From positions 246,346 through 310,345 of the forward strand of contig NZ_FMBL01000003.1 of the NCBI RefSeq assembly GCF_900094885.1: a stretch of 64,000 nt of DNA, in the 5' to 3' direction. Below are positions 1-9,531 of this stretch, piece by piece (positions within the stretch are counted from its first letter, which is position 1; the number at the start of each line of letters is the position of its first letter). Made by a program: the position numbers and the translations under genes. Under the pieces are notes generated by a model. That model made no database searches, was not told the DNA's origin, and was given only the letters and a program-made list of their open reading frames with translations. Origin of the DNA: Bifidobacterium commune (lineage in GTDB: Bacteria > Actinomycetota > Actinomycetes > Actinomycetales > Bifidobacteriaceae).

Positions 1-4
1 AGGA

Positions 5-829
5 TTACCTGCCGGTGCTAGCCTTCATAAGGGCATCGCTGAGGTATTTGCCGCCGGCCATCACATACGGTGCATAGCGTCGGCCCGGCGTCGAACTCAT
101 GCGTCCGGACGGGCCGGAGATGGAAATGGCCGCGATGACCTGGCCGGAGGAATTGCGGATCGGCGCGGAGACCGAGCACACGCCTTCTTCTCGTTCGTTG
201 ACGGAATCTGCCCAGCCTCGGCGGCGCACGGCGGCCAGGGTGGCCGTGGTGAATTTCGCGTGACGCAGGCTCTGGTGCAGGCGCTCGGAATCTTCCCAAG
301 CGACGAGAATCTGCGCCGCACTGCCTGCCTTCATCGAAAGCATGGCCCCCACGGGGATTGAATCATGCAGGCCGCTGGTTCGTTCGACGGCGGCGATGCA
401 CACACGCTGGTCGCCTTGGCGGCGATAGATCTGAGCGGATTCACCGGTGCGATCGAGCAACGTTTGCAGAATCGGTCCGGCAGCGGTCAGCAGCTTGTCT
501 TCGCCGGCGGCCGTGGCCAATTCGGCGAAACGAGAGCCCAGAATAAAACGTCCATGCTGGTCGCGCAATACGAAACGATGGCGTTCCAGTGCTATTGCCA
601 GCCGGTGCGCGGTGGGGCGTGCGAGCCCGGTTGCGGCCACGAGCTGTCCCAGTGTGGATGGCCCGTTTTCAAGGGCGTCGAGAATTTTGACGGCTTTATC
701 GAGAACTCCGACACCGGAATGAATTTCGTCATGGTCTGAGCCATGTTCCAAATTCTGGTCGGCAGTGTCGGTTGCTTGGGACGCGTTTGAGACTCGTGTC
801 GCTTGAGGGCCCGTCGATAATGATTCCAT
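5..829 (-). CDS. ltbR: IclR-family transcriptional regulator (LtbR-like) of leuCD
   Basis: Predicted DNA-binding regulator of the divergent leucine genes leuCD. With a start at 829 the protein has 274 residues: a variable N-terminal tail (about 1-35), a winged helix-turn-helix (about 40-98, with a [11 protein letters not shown] recognition helix) and an IclR effector-binding domain (about 110-270). The reading frame stays open up to 895, but the extra 22 residues look non-conserved, so 829 is preferred; neither start has a clear Shine-Dalgarno sequence. In corynebacteria and other actinobacteria an IclR protein (LtbR) beside leuCD represses leucine synthesis; the same divergent arrangement is seen here. 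Function as leuCD repressor is inference from position and family. Confidence 0.82.
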   Translation of the reverse strand: MESLSTGPQATRVSNASQATDTADQNLEHGSDHDEIHSGVGVLDKAVKILDALENGPSTLGQLVAATGLARPTAHRLAIALERHRFVLRDQHGRFILGSRFAELATAAGEDKLLTAAGPILQTLLDRTGESAQIYRRQGDQRVCIAAVERTSGLHDSIPVGAMLSMKAGSAAQILVAWEDSERLHQSLRHAKFTTATLAAVRRRGWADSVNEREEGVCSVSAPIRNSSGQVIAAISISGPSGRMSSTPGRRYAPYVMAGGKYLSDALMKASTGR

Positions 830-848
830 ATGCAAATAATATACAGTG

Positions 849-929
849 GGGTCTATCGGATCATATATCTCACCATTCGAACCGGAGATGTTCATATAGT
901 TGACAAGCGGCCATACTCGGGACTGTACA
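849..929 (+). promoter_or_regulatory. leuCD promoter / LtbR operator region
   Basis: The space between the divergent regulator and leuC holds a consensus -35 hexamer TTGACA at 900-905, followed after 18 bases by a weak -10 like TGTACA (924-929). Just upstream, 849-873 is an imperfect inverted repeat (GGTC..ATATATC..ACC) that could bind the IclR regulator. The -35 is a direct observation; the pairing with the -10 and the operator role are inference. Confidence 0.35.
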
Positions 930-997
930 GGGCCGCGACGTTTTTGCGGCCTGCATCGAACGGAAAGCGATCAGAAAGAGTGACGGTAGGAGGTCGT

Positions 998-2401
998 ATG
1001 GCAAGCACATTGGCAGAAAAGGTCTGGGCTGACCATCTGGTGCGCCAGGGCAAAGACGGTGCCCCAGATCTGATCTACATCGATCTTATGCTCATGCATG
1101 AGGTCACCAGTCCGCAAGCGTTCGAAGGGCTGCGCCTGGCGGGACGCAAGCCGCGCCACACTGACCTGCTCATCGCCACCGAAGATCACAACACACCCAC
1201 GATCGACATCGACAAGCCGAACCCGGACGAAATCTCAGCCAAGCAGCTGAGCACGTTGGAGAAGAACTGTAAGGAGTTCGGAGTGCGTCTGCATCCGCTG
1301 GGCGATGCCGACCAGGGCATCGTGCACGCCTTCGCTCCCAATCTCGGGTTGACACAGCCTGGCATGACTATCGTCTGCGGTGATTCTCACACTTCCACGC
1401 ACGGTGCGTTCGGGGCGCTGGCGTTCGGCATTGGCACCAGCGAAGTCGAGCACGTCATGGCGACGCAGACTTTATCGCTCAAGCCGTTCAAGACCATGGC
1501 TATCAACGTCGAAGGCAAGTTACCGGAAGGTGTGAGCGCTAAGGACATCATTCTCGCCATCATCGCCAAAATTGGTACCGGTGGCGGCCAAGGGCACGTT
1601 CTTGAGTACCGCGGCGAGGCCATCCGTTCGCTTTCGATGGAAGCACGCATGACCATCTGCAACATGTCCATTGAGGCGGGTGCACGAGCGGGCATGATCG
1701 CTCCCGACGAGACTACGTTCGAGTACTTGAAGGGCCGTCCGCACGCGCCCAGCGGCGAGATGTGGGACCAGGCAGTGGCCTACTGGAAGACGCTGAAGAC
1801 CGACGATGATGTGACGTTCGACCGCGAAATCACCATCAATGCAAGCGATTTGGCGCCGTTTGTCACGTGGGGCACCAACCCTGGGCAGGGCGTGCCGATC
1901 ACTGCCGATGTGCCCGACCCGGAGACGATTGCCGACGCAGAGCAGCGGCAGGCGGCCCAGTCCGCGCTCGAATACATGGGCCTCAAGCCGGGCACACCGA
2001 TTAAGTCGATTCCGGTTGACACGGTGTTCATCGGTTCCTGCACCAACGGCCGTATCGAGGATCTGCGTGCCGCCGCAGCCGTGATGAAAGGTCATCACAA
2101 AGCCGATTCCATCCACCGCGTGCTCGTCGTGCCGGCCTCCTCTCGCGCCCGATTGCAGGCCGAAGACGAGGGGCTTGACAAGATTTTCAACGACTTCGGC
2201 GCGGAATGGCGCAACGCCGGTTGCTCGATGTGCTTGGGCATGAACCCGGACAAGCTTGTGCCCGGCGAACGCTCGATTTCGACTTCGAACCGCAACTTCG
2301 AGGGGCGTCAAGGCAAGGGGAGCCGCACGCATCTGGCCTCGCCGCTGGTCGCCGCCGCCACGGCCATACGAGGCACAATCTCGAGTCCCGCCGACCTGTG
2401 A
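998..2401 (+). CDS. leuC: 3-isopropylmalate dehydratase large subunit
   Basis: Large subunit of the isomerase that converts 2-isopropylmalate to 3-isopropylmalate in leucine biosynthesis; it carries the 4Fe-4S cluster. The start at 998 follows a strong GTAGGAGG ribosome site at 985-992 and gives 467 residues, the usual family length. Cluster ligands are visible: Cys348 in VFIGSCTNG and Cys409/Cys412 in [10 protein letters not shown]. The N-terminal LAEKVWADH and DHNTPT motifs are typical. leuD follows on the same strand after 173 bases, so the two subunits are probably co-transcribed under the LtbR-like regulator. Confidence 0.97.
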   Translation: MASTLAEKVWADHLVRQGKDGAPDLIYIDLMLMHEVTSPQAFEGLRLAGRKPRHTDLLIATEDHNTPTIDIDKPNPDEISAKQLSTLEKNCKEFGVRLHPLGDADQGIVHAFAPNLGLTQPGMTIVCGDSHTSTHGAFGALAFGIGTSEVEHVMATQTLSLKPFKTMAINVEGKLPEGVSAKDIILAIIAKIGTGGGQGHVLEYRGEAIRSLSMEARMTICNMSIEAGARAGMIAPDETTFEYLKGRPHAPSGEMWDQAVAYWKTLKTDDDVTFDREITINASDLAPFVTWGTNPGQGVPITADVPDPETIADAEQRQAAQSALEYMGLKPGTPIKSIPVDTVFIGSCTNGRIEDLRAAAAVMKGHHKADSIHRVLVVPASSRARLQAEDEGLDKIFNDFGAEWRNAGCSMCLGMNPDKLVPGERSISTSNRNFEGRQGKGSRTHLASPLVAAATAIRGTISSPADL

Positions 2402-2574
2402 GCAGGCCGACCGCTGTTGCTGGTGCCGCTCCGACGTCGATTTCCCCGCGTTTTTGCTGGTTTTGAGGTTTCCGTGTAAAACCGGATATGTCGGGCCAGG
2501 ATTGAAACTCGGGCAATCGCGATTGAATGCATCCGAACCCTCGAGGACATTTGGAATCATAAGAAAGAAACATC

Positions 2575-3255
2575 ATGGAAAAACTTACGCAGATTACCGG
2601 TGTCGGCGTTCCACTCCGCCGTTCGAACGTTGACACGGACCAGATTATTCCGGCTATCTTTTTGAAGCGCGTGACCAAAACGGGTTTCGATGATGCACTG
2701 TTTTATGCGTGGCGGCGTGACCCAGACTTCATTCTTAACAAGCCCGAATATGCCAATAAGGGCAGGATTCTGGTCACCGGTCCTGATTTCGGCACCGGTT
2801 CGTCGCGCGAGCACGCCGTATGGGCCTTGCGGGATTACGGATTCCGCGTTGTCGTCAGTCCGCGTTTCGCTGATATTTTCTACGGTAACACTGCCAAGAA
2901 CGGTGTGTTGGCCGCGATTATGCCGCAGGAGGGCGTCGAGCTGCTTTGGAAGCTGCTCGAGGAGGAGCCCGGCCGCGAGATGACCGTCGATCTCAAGGAG
3001 CGCACCGTGACTTGCGGCGACATCGTTCTGCCGTTCGAGGTCAATGATTACACGCGCTGGCGGCTCATGAACGGCTACGACGACATCGACCTGACGTTGC
3101 AGCATGAGGACGCGATCACCGATTACGAGCACCGGCGTGCCGAGCGTTTCCCGTTCAAACCCAAGACCATTCCGGCCCGCCGTGCCAAGGAAGAAACGGT
3201 GAAGTCCGCCCGCCCTGTTGACGATTCCCAGTGGTCCGGCCCCCTCAGTGTTTAA
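2575..3255 (+). CDS. leuD: 3-isopropylmalate dehydratase small subunit
   Basis: Small (swivel-domain) subunit of isopropylmalate isomerase, partner of LeuC. The 226-residue protein shows the family hallmarks [15 protein letters not shown] near residue 20, [18 protein letters not shown] near 65-80 and [11 protein letters not shown]. The start ATG at 2575 follows AAGAAAG. The gap of 173 bases from leuC is longer than usual and carries no clear second promoter or terminator. Confidence 0.97.
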   Translation: MEKLTQITGVGVPLRRSNVDTDQIIPAIFLKRVTKTGFDDALFYAWRRDPDFILNKPEYANKGRILVTGPDFGTGSSREHAVWALRDYGFRVVVSPRFADIFYGNTAKNGVLAAIMPQEGVELLWKLLEEEPGREMTVDLKERTVTCGDIVLPFEVNDYTRWRLMNGYDDIDLTLQHEDAITDYEHRRAERFPFKPKTIPARRAKEETVKSARPVDDSQWSGPLSV

Positions 3256-3560
3256 CTCGCACCGATAAATTCCTCAATGGGCGGCCCTGCTGGACCCGTT
3301 TGGTCGTGCTTTGGCCGCTGTTCGCGAATGGCCGTGGACGCCAGTACCCCTTGCGTGCGCTTGGCTTTTGTTCCGGTGCCGATTTAGAGCATATTGTATT
3401 GTTGTGCTGCAAACGGACGCGGGGAATACACAAGAATGCGCCGATGTTGCTTGTAATGATTGAGGTTCGGCCGCAGGCGCATTTCGACGTTGCTTCACCG
3501 AGCCGCCACAACCGTTGTGGCACACTGGATATTAACGGGTAATTTGCATGCCTGCGTGGC
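3256..3560. other. Intergenic region leuD-murA, no gene seen
   Basis: About 305 bases with only short, unconvincing reading frames. It probably contains the murA promoter, but no clear -35/-10 pair or terminator stands out. Confidence 0.5.
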
Positions 3561-4913
3561 ATGGCGGTGACGATGAAAGAGGTTGATTTGGCAGATACTA
3601 CACAAGACGTGTTGCACGTCGAGGGCGGCAAACCGCTTAACGGCACCATCAAGGTGCGCGGTGCCAAGAACTTCGTAAGTAAGGCGATGGTGGCAGCGCT
3701 GCTCGCCCCCGGTGTTTCCGTACTGAAAAACGTCCCTGAGATTCGTGACGTGCACGTGGTTTCCGACCTGTTGCGTCTGCACGGCGCGACCGTTGATTGG
3801 AACGATGACAAAGGCACGCTCAAGATTGACGCGACCAACGTTCGTCTGGCGGACGTGGCTGATGTAGACACGCTTTCCGGCTCTTCGCGCATTCCGATCC
3901 TGTTCTCCGGCCCGCTTTTGCACCGTTTGGGCGAGGCGTTCATTCCACAGCTCGGCGGGTGCAACATCGGTGGACGTCCGATCGACTTCCATCTGGAGAC
4001 CCTGCGCAAGCTCGGTGCCAATGTGGATAAGGAGCATCAGGACGGCATTCATATCACGGCTCCAAACGGTCTGCACGGTGCCAAGATTCATCTTCCGTAC
4101 CCTTCGGTGGGCGCGACTGAACAGACGTTGCTTGCCGCGGTTCAGGCCGAAGGCAGGACCGAGCTTTCCGGTGCTGCAACCGAGCCTGAAATCATGGATT
4201 TGGTTGCCGTTCTGCAGAAGATGGGTGCGGTCATTTCGGTGGATGTCGATCGTACCTTCCGCATCGAAGGCGTAAAGACGCTCAAGGGCTTCACCCACAC
4301 CGCGCTGACCGACCGCATCGAGGCTGCTTCCTGGGCTTCGGCGGCTTTGGCCACACACGGCGACATCTTCGTCAAGGGCGCCATGCAGCCCGAAATGATG
4401 ACCTTCCTCAACGTCTACCGCAAGATCGGCGGTGAGTTCGACGTCACCGACGAGGGCATCCGCTTCTGGCATCCGGGCGGTGATCTCAAGCCTGTGGCCA
4501 TCGAAACCGACGTGCACCCTGGGTTCATGACCGATTGGCAGCAGCCGCTCGTTGTGGCGCTGACCCAGGCCAAGGGTCTTTCGATCGTTCACGAAACCGT
4601 TTACGAGAACCGTTTTGGCTTCACCAAGCCGTTGGTGAAGATGGGTGCGACCATCCAGCTATACCGCGAGTGCCTTGGCAGCCTGCCGTGCCGTTTCCAG
4701 CAGCGTAATTACAAGCATTCCGCCGTTATTTTCGGCCCCACCCCGCTTGAGGGCCGCGATATTGACGTGCCGGATCTGCGTGGTGGTTTCAGTCATCTTA
4801 TTGCGGCGCTGGCGGCTTCGGGCCCGTCGAACGTTCAGGGCATCAGCCTGATCGACCGTGGTTATGCCGATTTCCGAGGAAAACTTGCCGCGCTGGGCGC
4901 CGACTTCGACTGA
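3561..4913 (+). CDS. murA: UDP-N-acetylglucosamine 1-carboxyvinyltransferase
   Basis: Catalyses the first committed step of peptidoglycan synthesis, transfer of enolpyruvate from PEP to UDP-GlcNAc in the cytoplasm. The 450-residue protein has the EPSP-synthase fold motifs GTIKVRGAKN near the N terminus and GGCNIGGRPID, where Cys134 is the active-site cysteine attacked by fosfomycin. Having Cys rather than the Asp of mycobacteria predicts a fosfomycin-sensitive enzyme type. Alternative starts lie at ATG 3573 and at a TTG at 3588 just after an AGAGG, so the first residues are uncertain. A clear terminator follows at 4938. Confidence 0.95.
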   Translation: MAVTMKEVDLADTTQDVLHVEGGKPLNGTIKVRGAKNFVSKAMVAALLAPGVSVLKNVPEIRDVHVVSDLLRLHGATVDWNDDKGTLKIDATNVRLADVADVDTLSGSSRIPILFSGPLLHRLGEAFIPQLGGCNIGGRPIDFHLETLRKLGANVDKEHQDGIHITAPNGLHGAKIHLPYPSVGATEQTLLAAVQAEGRTELSGAATEPEIMDLVAVLQKMGAVISVDVDRTFRIEGVKTLKGFTHTALTDRIEAASWASAALATHGDIFVKGAMQPEMMTFLNVYRKIGGEFDVTDEGIRFWHPGGDLKPVAIETDVHPGFMTDWQQPLVVALTQAKGLSIVHETVYENRFGFTKPLVKMGATIQLYRECLGSLPCRFQQRNYKHSAVIFGPTPLEGRDIDVPDLRGGFSHLIAALAASGPSNVQGISLIDRGYADFRGKLAALGADFD

Positions 4914-4937
4914 GGTCACACACCGCTGAGTTTGAGG

Positions 4938-4974
4938 ATCTCCCCGCTGGATTTGTGTCCATCGGGGAGATTTT
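4938..4974 (+). terminator. Rho-independent terminator after murA
   Basis: A perfect 9-bp stem ATCTCCCCG / CGGGGAGAT with a 16-base loop, followed by TTTT, 25 bases after the murA stop codon. Confidence 0.85.
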
Positions 4975-5392
4975 GCTATCGCCTGCACGCGCCGCGATTC
5001 TCAGATGTTCAGCAAGTCGAGTCTCAGGGCTGCGCGACCAAACCAATGGTGAAAACGGTGTGGTAAACACTGCAAGAAATGACATAATGGTATGACAGTA
5101 ATCGAATATCACATGATGATGTAATACGCAAATTAGGTACTTCTGTCGCGAGCACTATCCCCATGTTATGCACAGAGTTATACCCATGGTGTGGATAAGT
5201 TTATTCATTGTCCCCTGCGACACGCCTCAAATGTGGATAACTGACTTTTCTTATACACATGGAAAAGTCCGTGTGTGTCGAAAAATTGCAAATCCGAGAA
5301 AATCCCGCACAGGGTCATCAGGTTGTATAGCTTTCGGGGGAACAACGTGCGAAACGCTGTTTTTTTCAGCGAGCTTGATTAAGCTTGTCGGC
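4975..5392. other. Long dnaB upstream region, no gene
   Basis: A 418-base non-coding stretch between the murA terminator and dnaB. The second half carries the DnaA-box cluster (listed separately). The first half is moderately AT-rich around 5060-5140 and presumably holds the dnaB promoter, but no convincing hexamer pair was seen. Confidence 0.6.
5166..5259. promoter_or_regulatory. Cluster of DnaA-box-like sites upstream of dnaB
   Basis: Two perfect matches to the DnaA box TTATCCACA lie in reverse orientation (TGTGGATAA at 5190-5198 and 5232-5240). Two sites differ by one base (TTATGCACA 5166-5174 and TTATACACA 5251-5259) and one by two bases (TTATACCCA 5178-5186). The first three start exactly 12 bases apart. 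DnaA binding here could couple dnaB expression to initiation, or titrate DnaA; both are inference. There is no dnaA, dnaN or rpmH nearby, so this is not the usual oriC neighbourhood. Confidence 0.7.
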
Positions 5393-6832
5393 ATGGCAAA
5401 CGGAAAATCTTGGGACTCATCGCGCCCACATTCGACCGGTGACTTCGGTTCAGGCGCCTTCAAGGCGGATACCTCGGCAGGCAATGCGACGCTGTTCGAT
5501 CGCGTCCCTCCGCATGACGATGATGCGGAAATGGCCGTGTTGGGCGGCATGCTCATGAGCAAGGATGCCATCGGCGAGGTCTCGCAGATGATAGAGGTCT
5601 CCGACTTCTACCAGCCCAAGCATCAGACCATTTACGAGGCGATTGTCACGCTGTTCTCAGCCTCCGAGCCGGTCGATGCGGTTCTGGTGGCCAACGCGCT
5701 GCTCAAGGACGGCGACCTCGAAAAGGTAGGTGGCGTCGATTACCTGCACAGCTTGGTCGCTGCGGTGCCCACAGCGGCAAATGCCACGTATTATGCGCAA
5801 ATCGTTCACCAGCGCGCCATCCTGCGCAACGTCATCGCTGCCGGCACCAAGATCGCTCAGCTGGGCTACTCCGCCGAAGGCTCGCAGGCTGAGGATGTCG
5901 TCAACCTCGCCCAATCCGAGGTTTACGAAATGAGTGTCGGCAAGGTTCGGCAGGATTACGAGGCGATTGGCCCGGTGGTCCACGACGCGCTCGACCAGCT
6001 CGACGCACTGCAGACCGGCACTGTCGAAAAAGGCGTACCCACAGGATTCCAGGGCATCGACGACGAAACGCAGGGCCTGCAGCCCGGTCAGATGATCGTC
6101 GTCGCCGGACGTCCGGCCATGGGTAAGTCAACGTTGGGAGTCGATTTTGCACGGTCCGCCGCGTTGCACAACAACCTCACCACCGTCATCTTCTCGCTCG
6201 AGATGAGCAAAACCGAGCTGGCGCAGCGTATCATTGCCGCCGAAACCGGCGTGCCGCTGGTCGCCTTGCGCCGCGCGGACAACGACAGCCTGACGGCGGA
6301 ACGTTGGAACACCCTCAACAACTTCTGGGCGGCCATGCAGAACGCGCCGCTTTTCCTTGATGACAGCCCAAACATGAGCCTTATGGAAATCCGCGCAAAG
6401 TGCCGCCGTCTCAAGCAAACCAACGATCTGAAACTGGTCGTCATCGATTACCTTCAGCTGATGAGCTCGGGCAAACAGGAAGAAAGCCGTCAGCAGGAGG
6501 TTTCCGGCTTCTCTCGTGCGCTCAAGCTGCTGGCCAAGGAGTTGGAGGTGCCGGTGGTCGCGCTTTCGCAGCTCAACCGTGGCCCGGAAATGCGTAACGA
6601 CAAGAAGCCCCAGCTTTCCGATCTGCGTGAATCCGGTTCCATCGAACAGGACGCCGATGTGGTGTTCCTCGTGCATCGCCCCGACTTCTACAACGAAGAT
6701 GACAGACCAGGCGAGGCCGACATCATTCTGGCCAAGCACCGTAATGGTAAGACGGGCACGTTCCCGCTTGCATTCCGCGGCGACGTCTCGCGTTTCCAGG
6801 ACATGCCACAGGATTACAATCAGCCGGTCTGA
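5393..6832 (+). CDS. dnaB: Replicative DNA helicase DnaB
   Basis: Hexameric ATP-driven helicase that unwinds DNA at the fork. The start at 5393 gives 479 residues; the frame is open further upstream to 5168 but that part runs over the DnaA boxes and is not DnaB-like. The N-terminal primase-interaction domain begins at PPHDDDAEMAVLGGML; the RecA-like core has the Walker A motif AGRPAMGKST at about 237-246, Walker B around LVVIDYLQLM, and the H4 region LSQLNRGPEMR. No intein interrupts the Walker A motif, unlike some mycobacterial dnaB genes. murT follows after about 40 bases, so dnaB-murT-gatD may be co-transcribed. Confidence 0.96.
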   Translation: MANGKSWDSSRPHSTGDFGSGAFKADTSAGNATLFDRVPPHDDDAEMAVLGGMLMSKDAIGEVSQMIEVSDFYQPKHQTIYEAIVTLFSASEPVDAVLVANALLKDGDLEKVGGVDYLHSLVAAVPTAANATYYAQIVHQRAILRNVIAAGTKIAQLGYSAEGSQAEDVVNLAQSEVYEMSVGKVRQDYEAIGPVVHDALDQLDALQTGTVEKGVPTGFQGIDDETQGLQPGQMIVVAGRPAMGKSTLGVDFARSAALHNNLTTVIFSLEMSKTELAQRIIAAETGVPLVALRRADNDSLTAERWNTLNNFWAAMQNAPLFLDDSPNMSLMEIRAKCRRLKQTNDLKLVVIDYLQLMSSGKQEESRQQEVSGFSRALKLLAKELEVPVVALSQLNRGPEMRNDKKPQLSDLRESGSIEQDADVVFLVHRPDFYNEDDRPGEADIILAKHRNGKTGTFPLAFRGDVSRFQDMPQDYNQPV

Positions 6833-6874
6833 GCTGACAGGCGACAGCGAACAGTGTTGAAAGAGGGCATTGCA

Positions 6875-8488
6875 ATGAATGATTTGTCTTTACGTGAGGT
6901 TGCTGATGACATGAGTAGCGAAAACAGTAACGATACGGCCGGTGATAACGCCGGTTCCGACGGTGTGTCTGCTCCGCGCAAGCCTTGGAACGCTTTCGCC
7001 ACGCCGGTTATCGGCAAAGCTGTTCGCGGTGTTTCGCGTCTTCTGCATCACGGCGGCAGTGCGTTCCCCGGCAAGGTGGTCGAGAAGATTGACCCTGACT
7101 TTTTGGCACGCACGCTGGCTCGGCTTCCGTATGGCGTGATTCTGGTCTCCGGTACGAACGGCAAAACCACCACCACGCGCATGATAGCCTCGATGCTGCG
7201 CAACCTCGAGTTCAAAGTGTTCACCAACCCGACCGGTTCCAACTTCACACGTGGGGTCGTTTCGGCGATCTTGAGCGAAATTTCGGCGTCCGGCGAGTTC
7301 GATGCTGATATCGCGGTTCTGGAACTCGACGAGGCCTACGCAGTACATTTCGTACGTCAGGTCAAGCCGCGATATGCGTTGCTGCTCAACGTCATGCGTG
7401 ACCAGCTCGACCGATTCGGTGAAATTGACAACACGGCGCAAATGCTCGGTAAGGTTGCCGAAGCGACTACCGACACGGTGATTCTGAACCGTGAGGACCG
7501 TCGGGTCGCCGCGTTGAACACGGCTGTGCCGGAGGGGACGCATGTGCGTTATTTCGGGCTTGCCGACAATTTGCGCAAGCTGTTTCCGTCGGACGATGAC
7601 ATGCACGCCGACGACTTGGGCAACGGCAGCGCGAAAGCCACTTCTGCGGGTATCGGTGGAACGGACGGTGACGGCGGGCACACAAGCGTCCGCACCGCCC
7701 AGAGCACAAATGCCGTTGAAGATGGGCCACGAATCGGCGCTAAACCGATGGCTGCTGCACCCGATCCGAAGGAAAGCGTCCTTGACTCCTCAGCTATGGA
7801 GGATTCGGCACAAATTCAATGCCCCGCGGATGTGGTGCTCAACTACGTCGGCGACCACGAAGCCGCATTCGTGATGGATGATGCCGAATTCGAGACGAAT
7901 GTACAGCTTGAGGGTGCATACAATCTGTTCAATGCCGCGGCTGCGCTCGCGGTTGTGCGATGCGTGACCGATCATATCGATGCCGCAGATGTTATGACGC
8001 TGCCCAGGGCCCGTGATGAACGGCTTATGCAGGCGCTTTCGCATGTCACTCCAGCCTTCGGACGCGGCGAGGTCATCAACGTCGGTGACGCTCCAGTCGA
8101 GCTGCTTCTGGTGAAGAACCCGATGGGTTTCAGGATGTCGCTGGCGAGTTTCGCCCCCGAGGGCTGCGACACAATGATCGTCATCAACGACGAGTACGCG
8201 GACGGTCGCGATATGAGCTGGCTGTGGGACGTCGATTTCACCTCGCTGCGCGCCACGGGCGTGAAGATGGTGTCCGGCGTGCGCGCCTGGGATATGGCGC
8301 TGCGGCTGGGCTATGAGGGTGTAAACGTGGTCCGGACCGACACGAATCTGGAGGCGGCGGTCCGCGAATTCGTCACAGCCGACCAGGGTGTGCCGAAGCA
8401 TATTTACTGCACCTATACGGCAATGCTGAAAGTGCGTTCGGAACTCGGCAAATATGCTCAAGTGTCTGACGCGGGCGTGGGGAAATGA
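6875..8488 (+). CDS. murT: Lipid II isoglutaminyl synthase subunit MurT (Mur ligase-like)
   Basis: ATP-binding subunit of the MurT/GatD complex that amidates the alpha-carboxyl of D-Glu in the lipid II stem peptide. The start at 6875 follows AAGAGGG (6861-6867) and gives 537 residues. Visible motifs: the Mur ligase ATP loop GTNGKTTTT (93-101), an LNVMRDQLDRF motif, and the C-terminal DUF1727 region with NDEYADGRDMSWLWDVDF carrying the catalytic Asp. The middle is odd: residues about 240-314 form a Gly/Ala/Ser/Asp-rich low-complexity insert, and only one cysteine (Cys316) remains where MurT proteins such as the staphylococcal one carry a four-cysteine zinc ribbon. The stop overlaps the gatD start (ATGA), predicting coupled translation. 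Confidence 0.9.
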   Translation: MNDLSLREVADDMSSENSNDTAGDNAGSDGVSAPRKPWNAFATPVIGKAVRGVSRLLHHGGSAFPGKVVEKIDPDFLARTLARLPYGVILVSGTNGKTTTTRMIASMLRNLEFKVFTNPTGSNFTRGVVSAILSEISASGEFDADIAVLELDEAYAVHFVRQVKPRYALLLNVMRDQLDRFGEIDNTAQMLGKVAEATTDTVILNREDRRVAALNTAVPEGTHVRYFGLADNLRKLFPSDDDMHADDLGNGSAKATSAGIGGTDGDGGHTSVRTAQSTNAVEDGPRIGAKPMAAAPDPKESVLDSSAMEDSAQIQCPADVVLNYVGDHEAAFVMDDAEFETNVQLEGAYNLFNAAAALAVVRCVTDHIDAADVMTLPRARDERLMQALSHVTPAFGRGEVINVGDAPVELLLVKNPMGFRMSLASFAPEGCDTMIVINDEYADGRDMSWLWDVDFTSLRATGVKMVSGVRAWDMALRLGYEGVNVVRTDTNLEAAVREFVTADQGVPKHIYCTYTAMLKVRSELGKYAQVSDAGVGK

Positions 8489-9279
8489 GCGAAATGAATC
8501 AAGGTGACGAAGTAATGAAATCTCGTGACGAGCGGCGCCCTCTTGACGTAATGTCCATCTATCCCAGGGATATGAACATCTATGGCGACTGGGGCAACGT
8601 GCTGACTATTACGCGCCGGCTTACCCTGTACGGGTATGAGCCGATTGTGCACACTTACAACCAGGGCGACCCGTGGCCCGAGCACGTCGACATGATTCTC
8701 GGCGGCGGCGGGCAGGATACCGGACAGAAGAAAATTGCCGACGACTTCTTCAAGCGGGCGGACACTTTGCGCCAGCTGGTGCAGGAGGACGTGCCGATGC
8801 TGATGATCTGCGGGATGTATCAGCTGTTCGGCGAGTATTTCGAGACCATTGACGGCACCAGGCTCGACGGCATCGGCGTTTTCGGTGTGTATACGGAAGG
8901 TCGCGAGTCGCGCATGATTGGCAACTTGGTCGAGCATTCCGAGCAGTTTGGCGACGTGATCGGCTACGAGAACCATTCCGGGCAGACCTTCCTGCGCGAG
9001 GGCGTGCAGCCGTTCGGTCATGTCGATCGCGAGGGGTGGGGCAACAACGGCAAGGACCGCACCGAAGGTGCCATCGTCCACAACGTGATTGGCACGTACA
9101 TGCATGGTCCGCTGCTGCCCAAAAATCCAGCAGTCGCGGACTTCCTCATCCATGCTGCCGCGGTTCATCGCTATGGCGAGTTCCAGCCGCAGCAAAGCGA
9201 GGAGCAAAAGGCCGAGCTCGCCCACATCAACGAAATCGTCGCCAACGCTCGCGGCGTCGCCGCCTCGCGTCCAAGGTGA
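8485..9279 (+). CDS. gatD: Lipid II isoglutaminyl synthase glutaminase subunit GatD
   Basis: Class I (CobB/CobQ-like) glutamine amidotransferase that supplies ammonia to MurT. The 264-residue protein has the nucleophile Cys109 in MICGMYQLFGEYF and the catalytic His207 in TYMHGPLLPKNP. The start at 8485 overlaps the murT stop by the ATGA arrangement; ATG codons at 8494 and 8515 are alternatives, since the conserved part begins at DVMSIYPRDMNIYGDWGN. In S. aureus and mycobacteria this pair modifies peptidoglycan and affects beta-lactam and lysozyme susceptibility. Confidence 0.93.
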   Translation: MSEMNQGDEVMKSRDERRPLDVMSIYPRDMNIYGDWGNVLTITRRLTLYGYEPIVHTYNQGDPWPEHVDMILGGGGQDTGQKKIADDFFKRADTLRQLVQEDVPMLMICGMYQLFGEYFETIDGTRLDGIGVFGVYTEGRESRMIGNLVEHSEQFGDVIGYENHSGQTFLREGVQPFGHVDREGWGNNGKDRTEGAIVHNVIGTYMHGPLLPKNPAVADFLIHAAAVHRYGEFQPQQSEEQKAELAHINEIVANARGVAASRPR

Positions 9280-9531
9280 GGAAAGACTGCTTAGGCAGCG
9301 AGTATAAAGCGGCCAAGGCGTTGAAGTTTCATAATGTTGTGTCTGTGCAATGATTGGGGTTATTGGTAAAAATGTGTTTGTTTTAGGGTGCGAGGAGCTG
9401 TCCGTCGGCCTGGCGGTGTTCTCGAGTTGGTCGTGGTTTTACAAGTGCCATGAACAACCCAATCTGTGCCGCGTGCGGCAACATCGTGACGGCAACCCCA
9501 ATGAACCGGCATCAAGGCGGTTGCACAACCG

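Noticed and set aside
1520..2560. Long minus-strand reading frame opposite leuC
   Set aside because: It lies antisense to a clear leuC gene and its product lacks any recognisable domain.
5166..5259. Chromosomal origin oriC
   Set aside because: DnaA boxes are present but dnaA, dnaN and rpmH are absent; the neighbours are murA and dnaB.
6060..6160. Intein in the DnaB Walker A region
   Set aside because: The motif AGRPAMGKST is continuous and the protein has normal length.
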